DNA from: JAIPAH01 sp964345255
GTDB lineage: Bacteria; Bacteroidota; Bacteroidia; Bacteroidales; JAIPAH01
Length of the DNA stretch: 6,848 nt
NCBI GenBank assembly: GCA_964345255.1
Contig: CAYFQK010000184.1
Coordinates: forward strand, 1 to 6,848
Direction of reading: 5' to 3'
The notes under the pieces are model-generated. The model was not told where the DNA came from. It did no database searches and was given only the letters and a program-made list of their open reading frames with translations. Below, one piece after another: positions 1-5,949 of this stretch. The number at the start of each line of letters is the position of its first letter. Position 1 is the stretch's first letter. Both the position numbers and the translations under genes were made by a program.

Positions 1-825
1 CTCCCCTGTGCCCTTGAGCTCCAGTGAGCGAAGGTTGCTTTTCCCGTGAATCATCTCGCGGCCTATCTCTCTTATTTCGGGCTGACCCAACTCACGAGCC
101 TTGGAAAAAATCGTCTCATTCATAATGTGATCGCGATTGGGATGGGTAACGTACACGCCATTTCCTGAAAGCAGAAAAGCATAACCCGTTTCGAGAATCT
201 CGACCGAGTTAACGATATCCGTAAGCCAGTCAAGCGATATGTCGATGGTTATCACCCCGGCCACCCCGCGTTTACCATCCCTTTTTTCATAGAAAGGAAC
301 CGAATAAGAGGTCAGGAAAATATCGCCGCCTCCTTCGGCAAAGTATGGCTCAGTCCAGTAGGATTTTTCCATCATAGCCGGAATCTGATACCAATCGCGG
401 ATAAAATAATTCAGGTCTTTTCCGCCAAGAAATGAGGTATCGATTTTCCCGTCTTTTACATATGCAAAGGGCGCGTAATATTTTCTTTCAGGATCAACCG
501 AATAGGGTTCATAAGCGATTACACATCCACTTATGTCAGGGTTGTTTTTCATCAGCTTTCGCAAAAACGGAAAAATGGAGTCGCGGGGCAAAGCTCCCGA
601 TTCCAGCATCCAGGTCAGATTTTCGGGAAGTTTTTCCGAAGGTCTTATCACTTCCTCAATTTTATTGACGGTATTGTCGGCAAGGGAAATGGCGTTCTTT
701 TTCGTCATCTCCGTCAGCATACTCCGTGTGTAGAAGTAATATACCGAGAAAACCACAGCCCCAATCAGGATAACAATTGACAAGACCCGGATAATGATTT
801 TGTAAGATAGTGTGTTTCTTTTCAT
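1..825 (-). CDS. Membrane-anchored double-Cache sensor protein, N-terminal 275 residues (C-terminus outside window)
   Basis: The frame is open from ATG at 825 to the window edge, giving 275 residues without a stop. Residues 1-7 are a short basic cytoplasmic tail. Residues 8-31 are one hydrophobic membrane segment (IIIRVLSIVILIGAVVFSVYYF). The rest is an extracytoplasmic dCache_1-type domain: a long helix (about 36-70), then a membrane-distal pocket with RDWY at 143-146, EPYF at 159-162, and the strand GVITIDISLDWL around 190-201, followed by a second Cache module with GYAFLLSGNGVYVTHP at 214-229. Arg143, Trp145, Tyr146, Tyr161 and Asp195 fit the pattern of amino-acid-binding dCache domains (family knowledge). 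The second membrane segment and output domain are cut off; SpoIIE-type phosphatase, histidine kinase, diguanylate cyclase or chemoreceptor are all possible. It starts 34 bp after the upstream binding-protein gene, so it is probably the sixth gene of the same operon. The sensor call is firm; the output is unknown. Confidence 0.85.
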   Translation of the reverse strand, partial: MKRNTLSYKIIIRVLSIVILIGAVVFSVYYFYTRSMLTEMTKKNAISLADNTVNKIEEVIRPSEKLPENLTWMLESGALPRDSIFPFLRKLMKNNPDISGCVIAYEPYSVDPERKYYAPFAYVKDGKIDTSFLGGKDLNYFIRDWYQIPAMMEKSYWTEPYFAEGGGDIFLTSYSVPFYEKRDGKRGVAGVITIDISLDWLTDIVNSVEILETGYAFLLSGNGVYVTHPNRDHIMNETIFSKARELGQPEIREIGREMIHGKSNLRSLELKGTGE

Positions 826-859
826 AACATCGCTTTTTTCTTTGCTTTACCTCGCTCTG

Positions 860-1837
860 TCAGTTTGCAAGCGGCTTATAAAATTCGTTAAAATTCATTT
901 GCTGCATCTCTGCCTCCAAGCGGGTTTCCGATTGAATAACGTTTAAGGCCCGCCGGAAATCTGATTCCAGCAAGTGTCCTCTCTTCACATCTTTATCTCC
1001 CGGCGCCAGTAAGTCGAGAATTCTGTTAAGCATCCACCGCTGATGGGCCCTGTTATTAGCGAGGCGGGCCTTATCCATTCGCTCCACCACCAGGTTCAGG
1101 GCGTATTCCTTGTTTTGTTCCACGTAGCTCCAGCCCTGCAGCGTAGCATCGACGAATTTTTTTAACTCTTCTTTCCTTTCCCGGTAGGTGCTTTCCAGGC
1201 AATAGAGCCCATCTTCGGGTATATCGAACCCCTCATAATCTGAAAAGAAAAATGTATTCAGCTCATCTTTATTCACCCCACTGTTGATGATCTGGTCATA
1301 TTCGTTGTAATACATCACGGTCATCGCATCCACGCCGCCTTCCAGGAAAAGGTTAATCGTGTTGTAAATGGGCACGAAATCCACCTCATTGTTTTTCTCT
1401 TTCATCAACGCCCGGGGCATCTTGTCGAAACCGGCGCTCCAGATAGCCACCTTCTTTCCGTCAAGTTCGGTAATGGTATCAATACGGCTTTTGGCTTTGC
1501 TAACAAACATCAGAGAGGAGTGTTGCGACAGCTGAGCGATGTTTACCAGGGGGACATCCTTTGAAAGTCGTGCGCTCAGCGCATCCATCAAAAAAGAAGA
1601 CATAACATCGGCTTTCCCTGTTCGCAGCAGTTTCATCGAGCTCTCATCATCGGTGGGGTGAAGGATTTTTAGGTCAAGTCCGGCCTCTTCATAAAATCCC
1701 TGATCCAGAGCAGCGTAATATCCTGCAAACTGGGCCTGGGGGAACCACTGCGGGGCAAATTTAAGGGGCTGTTTCTGGGCACTCCCTCCCATGAAAGCCA
1801 CGGTTAATAACAATGTGAGCAGGTGTATTTTTTTCAT
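860..1837 (-). CDS. NMT1/THI5-like periplasmic substrate-binding protein
   Basis: This 325-residue protein has a Sec signal peptide at residues 1-20 (KKIH, then a hydrophobic core, cleavage likely at GSA|QK) and no lipobox Cys. The mature start LKFAPQWFPQAQFAGYYAA, then DQGFYEEAGLDLKIL, is the hallmark opening of the NMT1/THI5-like fold (type II periplasmic binding proteins for thiamine precursors, riboflavin, sulfonates and similar ligands). GKADVMSSF at 74-82 and LDGKKVAIWS at 125-134 are the next family landmarks. The eukaryotic Thi5 Cys-rich active site is absent, so it is a binding protein and not a pyrimidine synthase. The ligand cannot be told from sequence. No SsuC/ThiX-type permease accompanies it here, so it may feed the operon's permease or present a ligand to the downstream sensor. 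A purine-rich AAGGA lies just before the ATG. It follows the previous gene by 49 bp. Confidence 0.85.
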   Translation of the reverse strand: MKKIHLLTLLLTVAFMGGSAQKQPLKFAPQWFPQAQFAGYYAALDQGFYEEAGLDLKILHPTDDESSMKLLRTGKADVMSSFLMDALSARLSKDVPLVNIAQLSQHSSLMFVSKAKSRIDTITELDGKKVAIWSAGFDKMPRALMKEKNNEVDFVPIYNTINLFLEGGVDAMTVMYYNEYDQIINSGVNKDELNTFFFSDYEGFDIPEDGLYCLESTYRERKEELKKFVDATLQGWSYVEQNKEYALNLVVERMDKARLANNRAHQRWMLNRILDLLAPGDKDVKRGHLLESDFRRALNVIQSETRLEAEMQQMNFNEFYKPLAN

Positions 1838-1886
1838 CGTTCCTTATTTTAGATGTCCCTATTTAAAAAGACTTTAATTATCTGAA

Positions 1887-2723
1887 TCATTTCCGAACCA
1901 AAGCTGAAATATCCTGCACCAGGTAAGGCTCGGAGAAATTCACAAACTCCTTTCGCTGCGGAGTAATCTCAAAATTGGATATGGCAAAATCCACTTTCCC
2001 TGACTGTAAAGATAGTATAAGGCTATCGAAGCTCATATCCACCACTTCGATCTTCTTTCCCAGCATCTTTCCCAACCTCAGGGCCAGCTCCATGTCGAAA
2101 CCTGTGTACTGGTTTTTATACACAAACATCATGGGCTCAAACTGCGCACAAATTCCTACTTTGAGGGTGCTTTCAGTCTCGCCGTTCGGTGTGTTGGAAA
2201 GTTGATAATAAAAACCATTCTTCACCCATACGGTGTCTCTGTTTTCCTCATCACTCAGCCTGGGCAACCCGGGGACAGTTTGATAACCACTATGAATCCA
2301 TTTCTGCTTCATGGCTTTAAGCGTTCCGTTATTTCTGAGCTTTTCCAGTGCGCTGTTTACTTTCTCCATCAGCACGGTTCGTTCCTTGTTAAATGCAACA
2401 GCTATCTCCGCTTTAGTCACCGGCTCTTCCACTATAGTGAGAGAGGCAGGGTATTTACGAACAATGTTTTGTAGTACCACTTCATCAAAGATAAAAGCAT
2501 CGGCCTTCCCCAGCTTCACATTGTAAGCTGCATCGGTGGTGGAATAAACATCCAGAATTTCAGCTTTGGGAAAATTGTTTCTGGCGGCTATATCGGCTGC
2601 CGTGCCCGTCAGCACCATCAGGCGCCTGCCCTCCAGCTGCCACAAACGGGTTATTTTCTCCTCTTTTTGCGAGCAAGCTGTTAATAATGTAATTATACCA
2701 ACAAATGCTAAAAGCTTATTCAT
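1887..2723 (-). CDS. Circularly permuted amino-acid-type substrate-binding lipoprotein (second copy)
   Basis: The 278-residue product has a lipoprotein signal: a hydrophobic N-terminus and the lipobox LLTAC with Cys17. It belongs to the SBP_bac_3 family, but the halves are swapped. The part normally in the second half comes first: ITRLWQLEGRRLMVLTGTAAD (24-44), FIFDE (77-81) and the closing helix ending KQKWI (139-143). A linker of about 40 residues follows. Then comes the usual N-terminal half: LKVGICAQFEPMMF (187-200), GFDMELALRLGKMLG (208-222), then EITPQR (252-257) and FSEPYLVQDISALVRK (263-278). Gly40-Thr41, Asp80 and Arg257 match the positions that usually bind the alpha groups of amino acids. 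It overlaps the ATPase stop by 8 bp (ATGAATAA), so translation is probably coupled. It is a paralogue of the gene at 4703-5494. Ligand unknown; the family call is firm. Confidence 0.9.
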   Translation of the reverse strand: MNKLLAFVGIITLLTACSQKEEKITRLWQLEGRRLMVLTGTAADIAARNNFPKAEILDVYSTTDAAYNVKLGKADAFIFDEVVLQNIVRKYPASLTIVEEPVTKAEIAVAFNKERTVLMEKVNSALEKLRNNGTLKAMKQKWIHSGYQTVPGLPRLSDEENRDTVWVKNGFYYQLSNTPNGETESTLKVGICAQFEPMMFVYKNQYTGFDMELALRLGKMLGKKIEVVDMSFDSLILSLQSGKVDFAISNFEITPQRKEFVNFSEPYLVQDISALVRK

Positions 2724-3819
2724 CCGTTCCCTGATTTATTTTTAAAATCAAGCTCAATTTGTTTCTTCCTTCCTCCTGACGAAACTCTGTTTTTTCGGTT
2801 TTGTTTTTTATAATCATTACACCTATATCATCGGCATCGGCACTCTCCAGCAAATTCCCCTCATGCCCCGTACTGTTGAAAATGATTTCAACATTTTTCT
2901 CCTTTTCAGAAAAAGCAATCCGGAGGTAGACATCCATCGTTTTCGTTTGGTTTTGATACAGTACCAGCAGCTCTTCGACCAGAAGGAGAATATCATTGAC
3001 CGACTTCTCAGAGAAGGCATGCTTATCGCAAAACCACTCGATTTCGGCATTCATCTTATACAAGTCGTAATTGGGGCTGTCGATGTAGTAGTTAAAGCTA
3101 CGCACCCTGTTGATGAATGCTTTGGTTTTCTCCCTTTGCGGATGATCAAAAATCTGCTCCGGCAGACCTTGCTCGTATATCAATCCTTCATCCATGTAGA
3201 AAACGCGGTGGGACACATCCCTGGCAAATTCCATTTCGTGGGTTACTATCACCATGGTCATCCCTTCTTTTGCCAGCCTGCGGATTACCGACAACACCTC
3301 ACTGACCATGGTGGGATCGAGGGCTGACGTGGGCTCGTCAAACAGGATAATCTCCGGATCCATCGACATGCAACGGGCGATGGCAACACGCTGCTGCTGC
3401 CCCCCCGACAACTCGTCAGCAAAACTGTGAGCTTTGTCTCCCAGTCCCACCATCTTCAACAGCTCCATGCCTTTCTTCTCTGCTTCATGGTCGGACATCC
3501 CTCTGAGTTTTACCGGACCTACGGTGAGATTCCCCAGCACGTCGTAATGATTAAAAAGGTTAAAGGACTGAAAAACCATACCCATCTTCTGGCGCATAAG
3601 GGTAATATCGGTGCGGGCATCCATAATGTCCTGATCATCAATGAAAATGCTTCCCGATGTAGGTTCATCCAGCAGATTGAGGCATCGCAGAAAAGTACTT
3701 TTCCCCGTACCCGAAGGGCCGATAACGGAAATAACCTCTCCTTTTTTGATCTCCGCGTTGATATCTTTCAGAACCGTAAGCTCTCCAAATTTTTTCTCAA
3801 GATGTTCTACTTTGATCAT
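2716..3819 (-). CDS. GlnQ-type ABC transporter ATPase fused to a C-terminal RsbW/HATPase-like domain
   Basis: Residues 1-240 form a complete polar-amino-acid ABC ATPase, with Walker A GPSGTGKST (34-42), Q-loop Gln84, signature LSGGQ (137-141), Walker B ILFDE (158-162), D-loop SALD (165-168) and switch His194. All catalytic residues are present, so it should drive import with the adjacent permease. Family members usually end near residue 240-250; this one runs to 367. Residues about 250-363 resemble an HATPase_c_2 (RsbW/SpoIIAB-like) anti-sigma-kinase fold: a helix before WFCDKHAFSEKSVNDIL, then LLVEELLVLYQNQ at the N-box position, EIIFNSTG at the G1-box position, and IGVMIIKN followed by FRQEEGRNKLSLIL at the C-terminal G2-box and strand. 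The N-box Asn and G1 Asp are replaced, so kinase activity is doubtful and a binding or regulatory role is likelier. ATG abuts the permease stop (TAAATG). The ATPase call is certain; the domain identity is by pattern only. Confidence 0.93.
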   Translation of the reverse strand: MIKVEHLEKKFGELTVLKDINAEIKKGEVISVIGPSGTGKSTFLRCLNLLDEPTSGSIFIDDQDIMDARTDITLMRQKMGMVFQSFNLFNHYDVLGNLTVGPVKLRGMSDHEAEKKGMELLKMVGLGDKAHSFADELSGGQQQRVAIARCMSMDPEIILFDEPTSALDPTMVSEVLSVIRRLAKEGMTMVIVTHEMEFARDVSHRVFYMDEGLIYEQGLPEQIFDHPQREKTKAFINRVRSFNYYIDSPNYDLYKMNAEIEWFCDKHAFSEKSVNDILLLVEELLVLYQNQTKTMDVYLRIAFSEKEKNVEIIFNSTGHEGNLLESADADDIGVMIIKNKTEKTEFRQEEGRNKLSLILKINQGTDE

Positions 3820-4692
3820 TTATCGACTCCCCGCTTTTTTAAGTTTCGGATTGGTTTTACGTTCAGCTTGCGAGAGGAGGAGGGCGATCAGCCAGGAAAT
3901 GAAGAAATACAAGGCCGCCACCATGATAAGCGGAAAGAAGGCATCAAACGTGCGGCTGCGAATCATATCGCCGGCTTTGGTTAAATCCTGAACGGCGATA
4001 TAGCCCACCACCGAAGTCATCTTCAGTAAAGTGACCACTTCATTTTTATAGATTGGCAGGATTCGGTTAACGGCCTGCGGCAGGACAATATGGATAAACG
4101 TTTTAACTTTTGAGAATCCGAGGGCTATCCCTGCTTCTGTTTGCCCGCGGTCGATGCTCTCAATGCCGGTGCGCAGCATCTTTGAGAAATAAGCGGCAAA
4201 ATTGAGTCCGAAAGCGATAATGGCTACCATCACCGGATCGATATTGACCGTAGCGAAAATGACATAAAAAATGATCATCAGCACAACAAGTACCGGCGTC
4301 CCCACCAGCACCGAAATATAAAACCCGGCAGGGATTCGCATCCATTTTTTCCGCGACATGCTCATGTAACAAATCAAACCGCCCAGGGCGGTGCCCAGAA
4401 GCGTGGCCATGACAGAGATTATCAAAGTGGCCCTCAGGCCATCCAGTATCAGAAGGTACCGGTCCTCCTCAATAATGTTCTCATGAAAACTTTTGGCTAT
4501 TTCCTGAAAGAAGGTACTCTGAAGCACAGAGGCTTCCGCATATCCATGAAGTCCATTTTGGGTCTCCACTGTTTGCAGAGCCAATTCTTCAGAACCCCTT
4601 ACAGAATCAGACGAATGGCTGTCTGAAGAACCGGCTGCTGTTGTTGCTGTAAAGAGTAATGCAAGTATAAAACCTGTGAAAAAAATTCTCAT
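3820..4692 (-). CDS. Amino-acid-type ABC transporter permease (HisM/GlnP family) with signal peptide and periplasmic head
   Basis: From ATG 4692 the product has 290 residues. Residues 1-20 (MRIFFTGFILALLFTATTAA) look like a cleavable signal peptide. About 65 polar residues follow, then a GlnP-like transmembrane domain: GLRATLIISVMATLLGTALGG (from about 85), VGTPVLVVLMIIFYVIF (130-146), AFGLNFAAYFSKMLRTGIESI, then the EAA loop EAGIALGF...LPQA (186-207) that docks on the ATPase, MTSVVGYIAVQDLTKAGDMI, and a last membrane segment ending LLLSQAERK. Roughly five to six membrane segments are visible after the signal. An earlier ATG at 4731 would give 303 residues but overlaps the upstream gene by 29 bp and puts basic residues before the signal; 4692 is better, 10 bp after the upstream stop. 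GlnP-family permeases rarely carry a signal peptide; the head resembles the linker seen when a binding domain is fused to the permease. The stop directly touches the ATPase start. Confidence 0.9.
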   Translation of the reverse strand: MRIFFTGFILALLFTATTAAGSSDSHSSDSVRGSEELALQTVETQNGLHGYAEASVLQSTFFQEIAKSFHENIIEEDRYLLILDGLRATLIISVMATLLGTALGGLICYMSMSRKKWMRIPAGFYISVLVGTPVLVVLMIIFYVIFATVNIDPVMVAIIAFGLNFAAYFSKMLRTGIESIDRGQTEAGIALGFSKVKTFIHIVLPQAVNRILPIYKNEVVTLLKMTSVVGYIAVQDLTKAGDMIRSRTFDAFFPLIMVAALYFFISWLIALLLSQAERKTNPKLKKAGSR

Positions 4693-4702
4693 AATCAAAT
4701 AC

Positions 4703-5494
4703 CTATTCTTTAACCAGCGCTGCAATACCACCGGTATAATACGGTTCTGAGAAAAGCACTTTTTCAGCCCGTTCGTCCGTGATAGTTATCAGCGCTCCAA
4801 TCATGTCCACTTTACCTGCATCGAGGGCCGGGATCATCGCACCGAAATCCATGTTTACCACCTTCAGTTCCTTATTAAGTTTTCGGGCCACGCGCGCTGC
4901 CATCTCGATATCCATTCCCACGATCTCCTGTGAGCGAACGAAAGAAAAGGGTTCGGTAGTTGCAGAAGTACCAAAAACCAGTGCATCACCGGAACCTGAC
5001 CTGATGTCGGGCATAGGCTTCGGTTCCCCCTTTTCAGGAAGCCATCGCTTCATCATTTTGTCGTAATCGCCGTTGGACCTCATTTCCATCAGCACCTCAT
5101 CAATGGCCCTTTTCAGCTCCTGATCGTCTTTTCTCACAGCGTATCCATAGGTGTCGGTGGTAATCATCTCCGGCAACACTTTTAAGCCAGGATTCTTTGC
5201 GGCGATATTTCTTAAAATCGGCTCGTCGTAAGCTGCAGCATCGGCCTTGTTTCCTTTAACCGCAAGGCAGGCGTCCAGCACGGTATTGAAATATTTAAAC
5301 TGTGCATCGGGGAACGTTGACAAAACCAACTGGTCGGCAATAGTGCCGGTAGGCACGGCAAATTCTTTCCCGTCAAGCTGATCGAAATTTGTGATTTTCT
5401 CCCTTGAGTCGCAACTATTCAGCACAAACAGAAAAGCTGCCAGTGATAGCGCGATGATTAATTTTTTTGAATTTCGGGGTATCATAGTTTTCAT
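4703..5494 (-). CDS. Circularly permuted amino-acid-type substrate-binding lipoprotein (first copy)
   Basis: The 263-residue product is a lipoprotein: basic start, hydrophobic core, and lipobox LNSC with Cys28 as the lipidated residue. It is SBP_bac_3-like with its halves exchanged. First come ITNFDQLDGKEFAVPTGTIAD (34-54), AAAYDEPILRNIA (86-98), TYGYAVRKDDQELKRAI (115-131) and NGDYDKMMKRW (141-151), which is normally the second half. Then a Pro/Gly-rich linker (about 154-169), and finally LVFGTSATTEPFSFV (172-186), GMDIEMAARVARKL (193-206), NMDFGAMIPALDAGKVDMIGA (214-234), ITITDER (236-242) and FSEPYYTGGIAALVKE. Gly50-Thr51, Asp90 and Arg242 occupy the usual amino-acid alpha-group binding positions. 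It is probably the main binding protein of the permease that begins 10 bp downstream. ATG 5494 is chosen; an in-frame ATG at 5485 is also possible and leaves the lipobox intact. This is the first gene of the operon. Confidence 0.92.
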   Translation of the reverse strand: MKTMIPRNSKKLIIALSLAAFLFVLNSCDSREKITNFDQLDGKEFAVPTGTIADQLVLSTFPDAQFKYFNTVLDACLAVKGNKADAAAYDEPILRNIAAKNPGLKVLPEMITTDTYGYAVRKDDQELKRAIDEVLMEMRSNGDYDKMMKRWLPEKGEPKPMPDIRSGSGDALVFGTSATTEPFSFVRSQEIVGMDIEMAARVARKLNKELKVVNMDFGAMIPALDAGKVDMIGALITITDERAEKVLFSEPYYTGGIAALVKE

Positions 5495-5515
5495 TAGTTT
5501 GGAGTTTGAATCAGG

Positions 5516-5548
5516 TAAAAATAGAAAAACTTTTTTGAACTATGCAAA
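5516..5548 (-). promoter_or_regulatory. Candidate Bacteroidota-type promoter for the transport/sensor operon
   Basis: On the minus strand TTTG (5548-5545) is followed after 21 bases by TATTTTTA (5523-5516). The Bacteroidota housekeeping consensus is TTTG, 19-21 bases, TAnnTTTG; the downstream box matches at seven of eight positions. It would place transcription start near 5509, giving a leader of only about 15 bases before ATG 5494. The surrounding DNA is A/T-rich, so a chance match is possible. Confidence 0.35.
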
Positions 5549-5778
5549 AGGATGGTTTTTTGTGCTTATTCAGGTAGTGAAATCGTTTTTCCACTATAAA
5601 ATGGGATAGGCTCCCGCTCAAACAACTAAGGTGGTTTATGGGGCGCGAGGAACCAGGCTCTGTTTCCTGTTGCTGGTCATATAATAAATTCCATAGATTT
5701 CTCCCTGCGATACTTCACTTCCGCTCAGTATCCTACCAATGACAACTTTATATTATGTGTTGTATTTCAGAAATCTAA
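5549..5778. other. Intergenic DNA upstream of the operon, no gene seen
   Basis: No supportable coding region lies here. Part of it (about 5615-5735) is GC-richer than the rest of the spacer. On the minus strand there is a stop-to-stop open stretch of 38 codons (5752-5636) without a start codon near its beginning; it matches nothing I recognise. It may be a decayed gene end or chance. Confidence 0.4.
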
Positions 5779-5779
5779 T

Positions 5780-5817
5780 ATCCTTTGCCGTCGGCTTCAG
5801 CCGACGGTCTAAAGGAT
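5780..5817. repeat. Long hairpin of the GTCGGCT-TC-AGCCGAC repeat type
   Basis: An inner stem CCGTCGGCT / AGCCGACGG with loop TC (5788-5807) is continued outward by ATCCTTT (5780-5786) pairing with AAAGGAT (5811-5817), and further by AGAAATC (5769-5775) with GATTTCT (5815-5821), allowing small bulges. This REP-like hairpin is of a kind I associate with Bacteroidota intergenic regions. There is no T-tract directly after it on either strand, so it is not a standard terminator. Confidence 0.7.
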
Positions 5818-5920
5818 TTCTCTCTACCCTATCCGAGGCTTCAGCCCCAGCGATATAAAGAGGTGATGGAATAGAATTAAATGGGACTTAAGTCTCTGAA
5901 AAATAAACAGATATCACAAA

Positions 5921-5940
5921 CCGTTCACTAAAGTGAACGG
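5921..5940. repeat. Hairpin CCGTTCACT-AA-AGTGAACGG
   Basis: This is a perfect 9-bp stem with a 2-base loop, the same geometry as the hairpin at 5788-5807 and sharing its CCGT start and CT before the loop. It forms the right arm of the inverted pair, with the CAAAGGAT flank on its outer side. Confidence 0.65.
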
Positions 5941-5949
5941 CAAAGGATA

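Larger units (their letters stand above)
5779..5949. repeat. REPIN/MITE-like hairpin cluster with 13-bp terminal inverted repeats
   Basis: The unit is bounded by TATCCTTTGCCGT (5779-5791) and its exact reverse complement ACGGCAAAGGATA (5937-5949). Next to each end is a near-identical architecture: a 9-bp perfect stem with a 2-base loop (5788-5807 and 5921-5940). A third, weaker GGCT-TC-AGCC core lies between them (5837-5846), as does a perfect 10-base palindrome GACTTAAGTC (5885-5894). Two inverted hairpin units around a spacer is the layout of REPINs, which are usually mobilised by REP-associated tyrosine transposases; a short non-autonomous element is the alternative. No transposase and no clear target-site duplication are present. 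Confidence 0.6.

Noticed and set aside
432..733. Two overlapping plus-strand open frames
   Set aside because: They are antisense shadows of the Cache sensor gene, whose frame is open from 825 to the edge and has clear domain motifs.
2863..3327. Plus-strand open frame of 154 codons
   Set aside because: It is antisense to the ATPase gene, with no recognisable features, and is a shadow of that gene's codon pattern.
3427..3984. Plus-strand open frame of 185 codons
   Set aside because: It lies antisense across the ATPase and permease genes, crosses their junction, and shows no domain pattern; the minus-strand proteins are unmistakable.
4692..4731. Earlier start of the permease at 4731
   Set aside because: It would overlap the upstream gene by 29 bp and place a basic 13-residue extension before a good signal peptide; ATG 4692 fits better.
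5391..5609. Plus-strand open frame of 72 codons overlapping the start of the first operon gene
   Set aside because: It covers the lipoprotein signal and candidate promoter on the opposite strand; no start signal or protein pattern supports it.
5636..5752. Minus-strand 38-codon open stretch upstream of the operon (contains GEIYGIYYMTSNRKQ)
   Set aside because: There is no start codon near its beginning and no recognisable family. It could be a decayed gene end, but a chance open frame cannot be excluded.
5780..5821. Rho-independent terminator at the long hairpin
   Set aside because: No T-tract follows on either strand, and the genes on both sides point away from the spacer, so no transcript should end here.
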